64,000 nt of DNA, taken from the NCBI RefSeq assembly GCF_047663525.1, contig NC_092597.1:17258501-17322500 (forward strand), read 5' to 3'. A program made the translations under genes and the position numbers. This DNA is from Anas platyrhynchos. Its lineage: Eukaryota; Chordata; Aves; Anseriformes; Anatidae. Below the pieces are notes generated by a model. The model did not search any database. It was given only the letters and a program-made list of their open reading frames with translations, and had not been told where the DNA came from. Positions 1 through 13,973 of this stretch are shown here, in pieces (position 1 is the stretch's first letter; every line of letters starts with the position of its first letter).

Positions 1-3000
1 AGGTGCTATTTTTTGTTGTTGTCTTTTAGACTGATTTTCTGTTCTCTGGTCAGAAAGGAAAAAAACAAAACAACAACAAAAACCAAACAACTCACAAACA
101 AAAGTAAACCCAGGCCAAAATCAAAACTGCATCCATTTCAGCATCTAAATGTCGCCGTGTAGAGAACACACTGGAAATAACAACCAAATAGTCCTTATCC
201 CAAAAACCATCAGAGAGAGGTTCATCGGTAGGTGCTCTGGAGCAGCAGTCTCGAAGTTGGGGTCACTCCACCAGAAAGCTGAAAAGGCTGTGCCTTACAA
301 ATAACTGCTCGAAGAGCAGGCAGCTGCTCCTGTGGGAATTCCCAGCATATCAGCCTCCGAGCTTTTCCAGTAGTGAGGTGCTCCAGTTAGCAAATCTCGT
401 CTTTTCATCATGACTGACTTCTCCTCCTCCTCCACAAGCACCTAGCCCCCATCTCTGATGTAACCCAGTCACTGTACTTTTTGGATTACTTGGGTTTAAA
501 AATAATATTGAGCTGTGGCAACTCCAAATGTGTTTTCCATTAAAGCTGCTTGGCACGGTGGTTTCCCTTCTGTCTCACCCTTTGGAGCACTGCCTTACGC
601 TTTACCCACATCCAGGTTCAGGCCGTTGAGACGTCTGAGCCCAAGCACTTTGGGTGTATAATAGAAATAACTCTGGATAATGGCTCTATATTTAAGAAGT
701 AGCTATACACGCTATGTGTGCGGGCTATTAATGAGGTCTTTGGCCACAACTACTGAATATAGTCACCTATGTTCTAGTAAGAGAATAGCACATTCTGTTA
801 GCAGTCAGTTCCTTGACATCTCTGCAATGAAATTTGTTTGGGCTACATGGGCTGCATGGGAGCTGCAGCTCGTGCCAGAGGGGCACAGACCTCAGCCAGA
901 CTGACCACAGCCCCCTGGGATGGATGGCGTAGGCACAGGCCTCTGAAGTAAGAGCAGATTTGTTCTGATTTCTTCCAACGTCACCAAATTAGTCTTGTCA
1001 TCAGTCCACACGGATGCTACGGTCGGGGTGGGAAAAGAAATAATCAGATTTATTGAATCCTTTTGTCTCCTCTGAGTTTACAGTTGGGCTTTTGTTCTAG
1101 TCTCTCTCGCTGGTATTTCCTTGGCAGCTCATGAGGGATTTCTTTTTTTGAATGATCGAGCTTGTTTTGTGCCAAAGGAGAAAGGAGAGACAACCATTCT
1201 CCAAAGCTCAGGAAATGTGACATCACCCAAAATGCAGACCTAGCTTTTTGGCGGCCAGGTGGTAAATGAAATATTCTCAGCAGTCTCAGCATCTCCACTT
1301 GCAAGGAAATTAGAAGCAGAAAGTTGGGATGACAGCCCTTGGCAGCTCTATTCAACTTGGGGTTGGGACGCTAAAAATACCAGCTTGGCAAGACTGCGAG
1401 AGAGAATAATAAAAAGGCCTCAATTTTGCCAGAATTGTGGATTTCTGCAGAAGCTGTGAGCGGAGACTCACACTTCGCTTGACACAGTCTGGCACTTTGG
1501 TAGCTCGTCGGCCCGGGGATCTCAGAGCTCCCGTTATCCCAGCCAAACCCAGCCGCATCTCGGCAGGGCTGGCGTAGAAGCAGGGGAAGCTGGCAGATAA
1601 CGGGCATTTTCCTCCGCATCCAGACAGGCTCCAGAGCATGGGACCTCACATACGTCTAACGGCCCGGGTCGCAGATAGGCTAATTTTTAGAGGCGCGTGT
1701 TTCCGTCTGAGCAGTGAGCACAGGCACTGGGTTTTTAACAGAGCTTAACACTTGGAGAAACCAAAACGTGGCCAGCAGCCTTGTAGCGGGACAGCTGGAT
1801 GCTTCTGGAAGGCAGAACTTTGTCCCCAAAAGGTCTGCTGCTCCCTGTCCCCTGCACCGATGGGAACCATGATTTGTGCCGCCGCAGGGTTTGCCAGGTG
1901 ATGTTTTATGGCCTGGGTGCACACAGGGAGGTCAGGCTGGAAAAGCCACCGGTTCTGGTCTTAAAATCTTTTCCCCTGTGCATTTCTCATGTCTGAATGT
2001 TCTCATCAGCTTGACACAAGCTGTTTGTCTTAGGAGGGGATTTGGCAGGCTCATGTTGCTGTTTGGTACCTGCAGCGTGCCGAACAGGAAGGCAGGCAGT
2101 TCCCCAAGCCAAAGAGGGACAGCACAGAGTCCTGCACTTGGAGATTTGCTCCAGACAGACACCAAAGCTGCCAAAGTAACACCATGTACCTGGTCTTTCA
2201 CAACAGGGACAGCACAGATGGCCAAAACCGCATCCCATATCCATGGTATAATTCTGTCATAACCTCTGGATATTATGAGCCCATCTCCTAGGAGCGATTC
2301 CTAGGGGAGATGTCAGCTGAAACACCTGAAAGAGCTGTCACTACCTCTTAGCAGTGATATTAACATATCCCGTCCCTGCAGAACAAGGGTGACCTTCAGC
2401 TGGGAGCTGAAACCATCACAGAAATAAGAGAGGACCCATAAGCAGGTTGGCGTTACCCAGCCTGTTCTCCAGGCTGCATGCCACCTGGGGAAGAGGTCTT
2501 AGGAGAGAGGGATGGACGCACCCAGCCCTGATTTTGGTACCATAACCACCCCATGCAACACAGCATGTGTGCCACAGATCCCCTGTCCTATCATGCCTGT
2601 ACAGTGGAATTTTTATTTTATTTTATTTTTGGTAATGGAGCTGCAGCAGCATCACAAAACCAGGGCAGAACATCAAAAGCCAGGTGTGTGGCCAGAGCAA
2701 GCAGCTGGGTTAGCTGCTGATGCTGAACACTGCTCCCCAGCCACAGCTGGGTGCAAGTGGAGAGAGCATCTCAAGGCCGCTCAGAGTTTGCTGGATACTA
2801 GACTTTTTTTGTCAATTTCAACTTTTTTGTCAGGTGTATCTGTGATACCTTTCTTTAGGACAAACCTGTGGGTGACTGTTTCTGCTTATTTTTAGATGAG
2901 AGCCTGTATGGAAATGTTCTTCGCCTCCACTTCAGGGCCAAGTTCAGCAGTGGAGGAAAGCACTGAGAAAAAAGCAGAGAGAGAAAATAAAAAGCCTGGC

Positions 3001-6000
3001 TCTTAGCTCCCACACATGCAAGAGGACCCGAGAACCAGGTAGAGCCTTCTCGTGTCGAGTCCTTAAAAGCTTCATTGTGATGCTTTTGCAAGAACATATT
3101 TATTTTGTTTCCTGAGCCGTATGAGCAGGGCATTGTATCTGCTGGATTAAGGCAGCTCTGTGCTGCTCGGAGAACTATGAAATCCCTCCTCTGTCAGGCT
3201 GAAGTGAAAGGATCCCATTCATCTGGGCGCTCCCGCCCGGTGGGGTCTGCTTAGCATTCATCCCCGAGCGCGACTGAGCTCCTGCTGCTGTCTCTGGCCC
3301 GTGCCGCTCCTCTCCCACCTCCCCCTGCCCCACAAGCGCCGGCAGCCAAGAGAAGAGAATAGGGAACCTCGCTCACGGGTGCTCATCGGCATTCAGTGGG
3401 CGTTTGCCCCAGTGCCCTACTTCAGGCCGGTGAAGGCTCTTGGCCCCGCTGCGTGCCAGCGACGTGCAGAGCAGCAGATCCAAGGGCCGGGGAACCGCGG
3501 GAGAGCAGCCGCCAGTGACGACATGTGAATCAGCATCATCCGCAGCACGGGCACGGCCGGGGCAAGCGGGGAGCCGGGGCCACGTGCAAGAACGTGCAGG
3601 TGTCTCTCTGTGAGCACGGAGGTTGGCACGTGGAGGGGGATGTGCACAGGAGCTGGAGGAGACACGAGGGGATGGAAATCGGCTCGGGGTTGCAGATGTG
3701 TGGGAGAGATCAAGGGCTTGGCCAGTTTCCGCTTTCTTCTCCCGTGTTTGCTTTAATGGTGACCGGCCGTTGGGTTTTTGTTCATAGTTTGGATTCCTGA
3801 TACGAAGCCAGATGCTGTTTATTTGCTCTAATTTTTCTTCCCTAACATCTGTCTAGGGTCTGACCTTTTTTTCTTTCCAACTACTGGCTAGAGACAGTGT
3901 TAGGGGAAAATTGATAGGACAGTTCTTGAGAATTATGCATTGTCCAAGCCAGACACAAAGCAATGTTTCCTTCCTTGCTTAAATCCTGTCCAGATGAGAT
4001 TGGACCCATGCCTGAGGCATCTGTGCTCAACAAAGCTCCCAAATCACTTGTACCTCGGAGATAAGGACAGCCCTAAATCAGCCCAGATCACGGAGGATGC
4101 GGGGCTGAAAGAGCAGCCGGTGCTTGGGGTGTTTTCTCTGGATGAGAATGGCTGTTTCTGTCTGCACATGAATCTCCAGCCTGGTGGAGTGAAACCTGGC
4201 ATTAGAATATGGTTTGGTGAGTACAGGCTAGACCTTGAGGCTTCAGGCTCTATTTCTGCAGGTCAGCAGTGATGGAGGGAGGTGGAGGCCTGAATTAGGG
4301 TCAGGAGCCAGTGTCTCACCCTCCTGGGTCCTGGCTGGGGCTGGCTGGGGTATAGAAGGTCCTCCAGGGGTTGTTCTGCCTGTATGCATGGCCCTGGCAG
4401 CAGAAGGAAGTATCCAAAATCTCCTGGGGAAACGAAGAGCGTAGAGACAGCGGAGGAAACCAGCCAAACCTCACAGTGTGTGGCCACATCGGACCTCAGC
4501 TCTGCCCATCAATAACACCATTTATTGTTTTTAGAGGGAAAAATGCACCTTTGTGAAAACAGCATTTCCCAAGCTGAATGCTGCTTCGGGGAGGGAGAGA
4601 AAGGGGTCTCTGCCTGGCTGGAAGGCACCGCGTTGCTGCCTTCTGGGCCCCTCCAGAGGCATCGCATTTCAGTCAAGTTGTCATTTCTGGTTACACTTCC
4701 AGCGCTTTCTGCTAACGACAGGCAGGGAACAAGCGGCCCTTTCTTCCCAGCTCTCCAACAGAGGCGGTGGAAAGCCGGGAGGGCTGCTGAGAGACATCGC
4801 ATTGTGCCCTCCTGCCGCAATGTCCCCCGTGAGCGCCCGCGCAGCTCCATCTTGATAACTGCGCGCTGACCTCACTGGAGACATGACGCAATTACCGGGC
4901 CTGAGAGAGAAACCCCCGGAGACTGGCTGCTTAAAACACTGCTCCCTTATGCCTGGAACAACACTGCCAGTCTTCCAGCCTCGAGAAGCTCCTGTCTGTC
5001 CCCAGCCCGGCCTGCCGGCCGCTGCTCGGGGCTGGCTGCAGGCTGCGGGGTCTGGGGACGCGGAGCTGGGGTGGCAGCCCCAGGCCGCCCCGATGCCTGA
5101 GACCACTTGTCCCCGGTGTTGTTTGTAAGAAGCAGTCAGCTTGGTGGTGATTATTTTTTGGTGGGGGAAATGAGGGAGCAGAGAAAATCTGTATGTTCCA
5201 GAAGATTCCTCCAGGCCTTCTTCTAGTTATAGGAGATGCAGCACTCTCATAGCAGCTCTTTTGTGTGGAATTTGCTAAAGAGAAGCCAGCTCTTGCTAAG
5301 AATCATTTTTCCTGGGAAATTCCTACACTAATGTGTGCAGTGTGGCCATGGAAAGGGCTTTTTGCTCCCCTGCAGGGCCTCATCTAGCAGTGCTGGGGCT
5401 CTGCCACCCTCCCTGCGGCTCAGGCTCCAGCTCCAGGAGGGCCAGGCAGGCCTTCCTCCATGTAGGGCAGGGAGCTCTGTGTGCACACCATGACAGCTAC
5501 CCTTAAGAGCCATTTGTGCCCAAAGTGCCAGCAACCCTGCTTCTAAACCTTGTCAGGATCCCGGTCCTCTGACCGCATGCGAGTGACGTGGTTAGAAAAG
5601 AGGATTTAATGGTAATGGGCACAGAAACTGTGCTCAGTCCAGCAGGACAGGCTCAGAGCTACGGGCCTGATGCAGCCCTCATTGTCACATCTAGATCTTT
5701 GGGCTGAAGGCCAGCAGGATAAAAAGAGTTTCTAGAGCACGGGTCTAGGGGGCTGTTAGCCAGCTCCAGGCCTGTTGAAGATGAAATTTAGGTGGCTCCA
5801 GTGAGCCCCAGCAGGGCACGGCACGTTGGGGCCTCACTGCCCAGCTAGCATTAGGTGCGGTGCAAATGCTAAACGTTGTTCGAAGGAGCAGACAGCCATG
5901 GAGTTTCTTCAGTTGCTGTGTGAATCCATCCTGCCAAGTGGGCTCTGGGGCAGCCCGTCACCCCCTGACATCACAAAGAGACTGGGCCTGGAGACAGCAG

Positions 6001-9000
6001 CTGAGAAGGGGACGTAGAGATAGAAAGGCTTTGATGAGAAAAAAAAAAAAGGAAGAAAAGGGAGGGGGGGAAACTCATCCAAATGACTTTTTCTCAGTAA
6101 TTTTTGCTAATTATGAAGCCATTGACTTCTATTCCCAAGCCTCCCTCTGTGAGGGAACTTAATCACTGATGACAACTTTTTGGCATATTCGGAGTTGTCG
6201 CTGACATGAACACATACCAGACACCTCCACCCAACAGCAATATCCGCCTCAACAAAATGAAGTCTCCATGCTACTTTCAGTGCCATCGCTCATTTTGTCA
6301 CATTCTCTTCTACTGTTACCCTGTTAACCACACCATGATGTCAGTTTAAGGTAGCCATGGATGTGTCCCAATTGTTTAGAGACCCCTTTTTACAAACAAT
6401 TACAAACATCATCTCCTTCCAAAAGGCACTTTGTTGTCTGCAGTGTCAACAGGAGGACCAGGTGAGAACCCACCTGTGGGCTGTGTTAGGTTGATTAGAG
6501 ACACAGGTTTGTGACCTTGTTTTTGTTTGAGGAGCCTCCCAAATATCGTTGACACTGCTGGTTTGGATGTGGAGATTCTGCAGACAAATTTCAGCCCCAA
6601 GGAAAAAGCAGGCAAGAACCAGCATTGTCATCTGGGAGAATAGAAAGAACCATTTGCCAAGGGAATGGGAACTCGGGGCGAACTGTGCAAACGGGGGGCT
6701 GGTGCTGTGTACCGCACACAACAGCATTTTCATTCCAGATTCGCCATTCTCGGAGCATCCATCGCATGGGCTGCTAATGCCCATTTTCCATCTGACCAAG
6801 ACTTTTCACGGGTCCAGCTACACTGAATCCAGCTATGCTGGAGAAGAGATTGCTTGAAATGGGCTATGGGCTTCTTGTGTCAGCAAATAAACCTGCCCGA
6901 ATTAAGCAGACTCTCACAAACTACCCCCTAGTAGATCACACGACAGCCAAGAAGGCAGTTGTGCCAAAACTATCATTTACCTGTGTCTCAGGGGCTGCTG
7001 TAACAGCAGCTATAGACAGAGGCACACCTTGATGAAGGTGGACACAACGGGAAGCTTCTCCTAAGTGTCCCAGCAGCAAGCAGAGGCTCTTGGTCTGAAC
7101 TCACACTGCATCCCAAGGCACTGGCTAAGCCCCTTCCTTCTCCAGACAGAACCCTAATTGCCAATGCTTGGCAGCCACTCCGTCATGAGCAATAAGGGAA
7201 ATTCATATTTTGTGTTTTAAATGTGTTTATTAGCCAAGAAGTTATCACCTGAAAGTGGACGCCAGGGCATGTCCAGAAACCTCTTTCCCTAAGGTTCCCA
7301 CCAACAATGTGGGCACTGTAACATCTCGTGGCCGTTTGGTACCAGCTCCACGGCTGCTAAATCTGTGCAGAAGCCTAATGAAATCCAAGGATCTTTTTTA
7401 ATGTCACAAAGCAACTTTTTGAATGGCTAACTCAGGAGGAAAGGTTTTTGAGAAACTTTACAGTCACTGGAGGAAATTTGTGAGTTGCGATGTGTGGCTA
7501 TTTGATGACGGAGAGCACGTAAATCGATCTCCCGGGACGAAGCTGGCACGCCTGCTCTCTTTATGCTCATGACCCGGTGCAAATTCACGCTCTGGTCTTG
7601 CAGCGTGAATATCCCACTCATCTGACTTCTCCACACCCCCAGCTAATTACAACTCTGCGTTTCCTTAAAGAACCCCAGGTGCAAACATCCAGATTAGAGG
7701 CGGTTACAGGAATAGGCTGCTTGGCTCGCAGAGCTAAAAGGTTATTGTTGCTTCCACGGAGGTTTCATACAGTGTGCGTGTGTGTGTGCATACATATATT
7801 TATATTTCAATTATATTTATGTTATTATTTCAATTACAACCATCCATCTCTTCATAATGCCCGATTTCATTCTGCACCGGATTAAGCCCTGGTTGGATGC
7901 CAGCTCTGAAATGGCATGAATGAGTCCTCAGAGCGCGGGGAACCTTTCATCATGAAGGTCTTGAAATAAATGTCACCACTGCTCTCATCTCTTTCTCTGA
8001 ATCCCTCTTTTGCCCCATCCCTCCTTCCTGCTCACTGAGGACACTATGGCACTGTATTGACTGGCGAAGAAAGTGGCTCTTCTTGGGAATCACACGTGCC
8101 CTTCTGTTGGAGGGAGGCTGAGAGCCGCGGACGACGTGTGCTCCACCGTCCCTTGAGATGCCGTGACAAGGGTCTTGTCTTCACTGCCCACGTAAAAGGA
8201 ACTGAAACCCCATTATGCTCTCCAGCTCAGATGCAAAAGTGAAGATGAGGTGTTCTGGTTTTATTGGAAGGCAAATTTACCTGAGCCAACCTTTGGCACT
8301 GTTCACATGTCTTGCTTGCCCTGGGGTAAACACATGCCTGCATTGTTAAAAAATGCAGACACACAATGCAGCCAGAGATAGAGATACCTGGTCTCATGGA
8401 TATAAGCAACATCATATCTCGAAGCCATAAACACCTCAGTAGCCCTTTGGGAGGCTTTCAGCTGACACAGGAGGACTTTTTGGGGGTGGGAGCTGGGGAT
8501 GTCACAGCCCAATGCTTTGCCATCTCATTTTGGGGCACTTTGTATTCTAGAATGATTCTGAGGAGCAAGGGACACATCATCTCTTGAATGCCAGGATGCA
8601 CAAAATGAGGATGGTGTGAATCATCATGTGGAAAACCACATCTGAACAATAGTCAAATTCCTCAGCATTCCTATCTTTGGAGCTTTCTGATGTATCCGCA
8701 CCAGAGGTAGGAAGTACAGTACAAAATGAGGCAGTTCAAAGTCTGTTTTTTAGGGGTCTAGTAACCATCTCACAGTTTCAGTTGTTCTCACATGCTGCAG
8801 CTATTGCCTCAGTAAATACATAAACACTGAAGTATAAACGCCTTTAATGCTAAGGAAATACCCCAAACACCAACAAATGGATGAGCTGCAGTGAGTGCTG
8901 GTGGAATAAATCCCAGGCTCCTGCGGGCTCTGATGATTCAGGCTTTGCATTCTCATGGTTTATGATTCCACCAGATTTCCTTGATGCAATTATTTTCTTG

Positions 9001-11029
9001 CGACTCTGCAGTCTACAAATACTAAGTATAACGTTGCACATAAAATAATACCCTCATTCCTGAAACAGTCACTTGCCTACAGCCCTGCCAAACAGACGCT
9101 TTTTATATTACATTAGTCATGAGCTGTGGCTGACAACAAGTTCCTCCATGGAGACCCCTCCCAGAAATCTTGTGGAAAAGTCCTTTCTTTTTTTATTTAA
9201 ATAATTCCAGGCTAGCTGAGCGTATCAGGCAGGAAAACATTAACATTTTCCAAGAAGTGGCTGATGTCTCATGCACCCTTTAACAGTTGCTGCTGGTTCT
9301 TTAACAGATGCGTGGGAGGGATGTGAGTGACTGCGGGTGGGGAAGTGGTGTCATTGCTCAACACCAATAAAGGCACATGAAGCCTTGCTTTGGAAAGAGC
9401 TTTTATAGTCTAGGAAAGACTTATGAATGAACCAAGAGCCCCTCTGTGCTAGTTAGTGCTGGAAGTCAGGTTCAGGCTCCCACCATTTCATTGCTGTGAC
9501 TTTTCAGAGCTCAGGTGCTGAGCAAGGTGAAGGCTGTAAAATGCTCCCAACATGGGAATATCCCTTCTGGGCTCCTCCAGCCAGGGATGGATGGAGCATG
9601 CAGAACCAAGTGGAGGGAGAGCAGCCCCTCTCCCACGGTCGGAGCTGTGGGTGTCCGTGTAGGGCAGTGCCAGCTCCATCTTCACCTCCTGGCTTCCTCC
9701 ATTCCTGGTCACTGGAGCAAGGTGGGAGCCAGAGCTCCAGATATCCCTGCACAAGGCAAAGGAGGCTGGCTTGGGTGATATCCTTCCCTCACAAGGGAAA
9801 GCAAGCCTCTTCCTCTATCCCATTCCCAGAAAGGGACATCAGCAGTGCCCCTTAGGGCAATGTTCCTTGGCACCTCGTGCCCTGTGTAAACACCAGGCGC
9901 TCTCTGCCTCCCCACTGTTGAGCCCCAACCAAATGTCTTCCAGCAGCTCAGGGGCAAGGGAGTGGGATCTGGGGGCAAACAGCAGCACTGTGCAATGGGG
10001 TGCCCACTGCAACGCAGGCTGGGACTCAGTCCTTTTCTCCAGCGCCTTTTGGAGGGGAAGGAGATGAGAGAGGAGGTGTGGGGTGTGGTGCCACGCCGCA
10101 GTTTTCCACGTGGCAAAGCCAGTTGGAGTCCACAGCTCGCCAGCCTCCAGCTCCTCTCTGCTGCGAGGCAGCTGGCCACCCCACTCCATTGTGCCAAACT
10201 CGGTCTAACTGGGTCAGGGATCTGAGTTTCAAAAAAGCCCTCAAAAATAAACACCAGCTTTCTTACGAACCTCGTCCACTTGATTGTTTTTAAGCACAAA
10301 AAAAGATGCTCATCAACAGCAGTTTGAGGGAGGGAGAGGTAAAGAAGAGGAAACAACTCCCCATATCTGTTTTTCCACCAAAGAAACCATACCTCTTTTC
10401 CACTGAGCCGTTTATTCCAGCCAGGCGGATAAATGCTGCCCAGAGGACGTGGCAGTCCGAGCCCTACAGACAGCAAAGCCGAGCGGGTACCTGCCTGGTG
10501 TCAGCTAATACACAGCAGAGGCTCCTCTACCTTGCACCTCAGCCTCCTACAAGGCACGGTGGGGATGGCCAGAAGAGCACACGGAGCACGTGGGCGCATC
10601 CCTCTGCTGGTGCACCACGGGGCCAGCTGGAAGGGAGCAGCTCCTGCGGAGGGTAATGGTCTGCACTGGTGCCTGGTGGTAACGGGGTGTCCATCCATCC
10701 AAATGGGGCTGGAGAGGCCATCGAGTGGTTGTCTTGAGGGACCTCTGGAGCCTGTTACTACCTCTTGAACTCAAAAACATTAATATTTTGTCCCTGCTCT
10801 CCATGGAACAGAGACAGAGCAATGCCGTCTCTGCTTCACGGACCCTTAGCTGTTCTCCTGAAGGGTTTCTCAGAGCCACTGAACTCGTGGCTCGTGGCTA
10901 AGTCAAGCCTTTTCTACTCTCTGCATCTCCCAAATGAAGTTCTTTCAAGAACAGCTTGTTCCTTTTTGGCCTCGGTATTAGGATTATTAAACAAAACTCG
11001 GATCCAGCTCTTGAAACCTTTCCCCAAGA
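1..11029. other. Gene-free region, left flank
   Basis: I recognise no coding exon on either strand. Open frames here are short, lack similarity to anything I know and show no exon-like splice context. The DNA alternates between AT-rich stretches (for example around 6.1-6.4, 7.2-7.5 and 8.7-9.2 kb) and moderately GC-rich stretches (3.2-3.7, 4.8-5.1 and 9.5-10.7 kb). A short TG/TA-rich simple tract lies near 7770-7830. By synteny with human this side should lead toward ISG20 and ACAN, so distal regulatory DNA is a reasonable but unproven reading. Confidence 0.6.
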
Positions 11030-11310
11030 TGCCATTTAATTAAAGCAGTGGAAAGAAAAGACCAGTCTAAATGTTGTAACATTTTTAATTAGTGAAACCT
11101 TTATTTTATTTGCTAAAAAACAAGATTACCTCTAAGTCCATTAAAATGAGTCCCCCATTGAAAGGCTTTGCAGTGTGTGTGAAGGGGAGATTTAAAGGAT
11201 GTTAATGAGGCTTAAATATGCTAAAATAATTGAATGATATTTTTAATGGAAGAACTTAAATAACCTTTTATTCCCATCACGCTGAGCATGTATGTTTGTG
11301 TGCTTATGCC
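11030..11310. promoter_or_regulatory. TAAT-rich block, possible conserved noncoding element
   Basis: This block is much more AT-rich than its surroundings and is dense in homeodomain-type TAAT/ATTA cores and TTTAAT/TTAAAT words, without being a simple repeat or showing a coding frame. That texture is typical of developmental enhancers in gene-poor flanks. The regulatory role is inference; a genome alignment would decide it. Confidence 0.3.
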
Positions 11311-13916
11311 TTTGAAGTCCACTTGAACATGCACCTGGATGGGCACACACCTGCCTCCATCCAGACCCTCCCATTCATCAGTCCCTGCTGCCACGGGGAA
11401 CCATCGTCCTTCCCCGCTAATTCCTGAATAATGAGATCTCTGAAACAGTAGTTATGTGCTCAGTTCATAAATACTTCAAGTCTTTCTATTTACAGTCCCA
11501 TGAGTCATTTATTGTGATGGAGGACTTTGTTTCCTTGGGTTGTGGGGGCTTTTTAGGAAAGAGAATTTGTCTTCTCCTATAAACATTACTTAACGATTTC
11601 AGAATCGGTTACTCTACACCTTGCAGCTACCACTCACAGATATGAAGGTATCCAGGTCAACTCCTAAAAGTCAGAAATGGTGCAAAAGCTGTTCCTACTC
11701 AAACAGACCACTCGAGCACACAACACTTGGCTGTTCTGTCCACGATGACCTGGTTCCTTTTAGTTTCTCCTTTTCCAGATGTTCTTCTGTGGCCTCTTGT
11801 TATCACAAATGAAAGATCCTTGAGGAGACCAGCTCCATTGCCTGCCTTCTCTCAGAGACCACGTCCCTGGTCATCTTTGCCTGGAGGTTCTTTGAGCTTC
11901 AGACCACGCTCAAGCCAAGCACCCTGCTGCTTTCCAAGGCCAGCAGCATAAACCAAACCAAACCAGGGTTAATCCATCCAGCCAAGAGCCTGGGAATATA
12001 TATAGGGAATATATACAGGGAATATATATAGGGAATTGCAATGCACCCTTCAGAAGGTCCTACAGCACATCTCCCAGCATAATACAGCCTTTTCCCTGCA
12101 GTCCTTGAGCAAAAAAATAACCCTTCCCCCCACCTAAAGAGACCTATTCCTTATGATAGTAAAGAGCACTGATTACTATTAAAAACCCAAACCCTGCAGG
12201 AAAGCAGGGAGGGGGAGTTTATGGCCATTGACCTTTTAACTCAGGTTGGTTTATAAAGAGCTGTCTTTCTGTTGCACCACTGGGATTGTACAAGTTTCTT
12301 GGCCATGAATGGGAGCTTTGTAGGATTCTACTGTGTGGTCATTCACAGGCAATCTGTTGGGCTTTTTAGAGACGTTTAATAAAAAATAAAACCTATCTGG
12401 AATACAGGAGGAGGGGGGTGAGCTGAGTATCAGCTAGCGGCCCAATCAATGAGTGAATGTGTTCGGGTCTCCTCCCGGAAGAGAAAGCTTGTTTTAGGAA
12501 TTTAGCCTGGCACTCGCAGGGTTCTGTTTGTATAGCCCTTTCATTAAAAAAAAAAAAAAAAAAAATACATGCAGGCAATTAAGAAGAGATGGCTTGGAGC
12601 AGGCACAGGGAGAAGAGACAGGGAGGGAGGGAAAAGGGGAACCAAGAAAAAAAGAACAACTGTTAGAGCTGAGAAGAGGGCAACGAAGGAGGATGAAGCC
12701 AGAAGCAATGCCGTCTTGTTCTGTCGGCACCATGCAGTTCACCAGCTGCTGAAAGGGTGCTGGCAGGATGCAGCAGTATCCTCTGAGGGTAGAGAAACCT
12801 TGGTCCAGGCATGGTGGTGCTTGCTCCATCCCCTGCTTCCCTCCTGCACTGGCTGGTGCAGCTCTGCTGGATGCTGCCTCTCATCTTCTCATTAGCTAGA
12901 AGACCTGGGCCACAGGAGATCCAGCACAGGATCCAGGCTTAGACTGGACCTCCAGGCACCAAGACTCCATAAAGCGATATGTTTTGTCAGGAATGGCACA
13001 ATTTGGAACTAAATCTGCTTGTGGTGGTCGCATGAGAACCCAGCATGAGGGAATATGGGGCAGGACTGGGTTCCATGGGTGCCACCGCACCGTAGATAAT
13101 TGGGGGGAATTCCTTCAAGCTGGCAGGACTTGGATGAAGCTGATTTGTGGGAGGCTTGTTCTGAAGACAAGAAGTGTCCGACAAACCTGCCTCCCCAAAT
13201 TAGCCAGCAGCTCCACTCAGACACTGCACTTTCTCCTTCAAGGCGTTGCTATGAGACATTAAAACAACCCCCCCCCCCCCCCATTTTTCAATGGCGAGAG
13301 GGAAGCGCTGTCACACGGCCGATAAACCACGCTGGGCCCCCTGCGTGGTGGAGGCAGCGCGAGTGCCAGGCACAGCCATTAGCTAAGCTCGTTTTCTCCA
13401 TCTGTTTGTATACTTATTTTTACACACGTAGAATATTTATATATAAATCTTCACATAATTCATCAAAATGTTGGTCTGTGTGATTTTGGCCTTGTGACAC
13501 ATGGCTTGTTAAATTCTCTGCATCACCCTGTAGTGATCAAAAAGGATCTCAGCTGTGCCCTCCCCTCTGCTGATAGCTCTTGCTATCTATAATCTATCTC
13601 GGCCTTTATTCTGAAAGAAAATTAGAGCCTTAATCTGTGAATAGTTACCAAGAACATTTAAGGATAAAATAAGTACGTAGCCTGGGGATAAGAAATGTTC
13701 ACTGTTCTTCACTGGGGCTTTCAAAGAGCTTAAAGAAAATACCTCCCACCAGCTGGCCTACAAAATGTGTGACTTGTACATTCGTAAACCTGAAAAGTCA
13801 ACAACCATATATGTTGTTAGGATTTGCCAGCCAGAACCCACAACCCGTATAGAGAGACCTTTGCTCTGTCCTTGCTAAGTTGAGGACTGGATTTTAGCCG
13901 TGACCGGCCAGAGGGG
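11311..13916. other. Gene-free region with short simple repeats
   Basis: No coding exon is recognised. Small repeats are visible: about 3.5 copies of a GGGAATATATATA-like unit near 11,992-12,038, a poly-A run at about 12,547-12,565 and a poly-C run at about 13,267-13,282. The stretch from 13,380 to 13,720 is a second AT-rich, non-repetitive block that resembles the one at 11.03-11.31 kb. Confidence 0.5.
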
Positions 13917-13920
13917 AAAA

Positions 13921-13971
<51 letters not shown>

Positions 13972-13973
13972 AT
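13917..13973. repeat. (AAAT)n microsatellite
   Basis: About 14 uninterrupted copies of the tetranucleotide AAAT run through this interval. No poly-A-tailed retroposon body is visible next to it, so it is annotated only as a microsatellite. Confidence 0.97.

Noticed and set aside
9709-10476. 255-codon minus-strand open frame
   Set aside because: No recognisable domain or repeat, and no conserved motif. Several overlapping frames on both strands in the same place suggest chance.
11992-12038. GGGAATATATATA copies as a TATA-type promoter
   Set aside because: They form a short tandem repeat of about 13 bp with no gene start downstream.
12547-12565. Poly-A run as the tail of a retroposon or processed pseudogene
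   Set aside because: No gene-like or SINE-like body and no flanking duplication are visible on either side. The same holds for the runs at 57,459 and 32,697.
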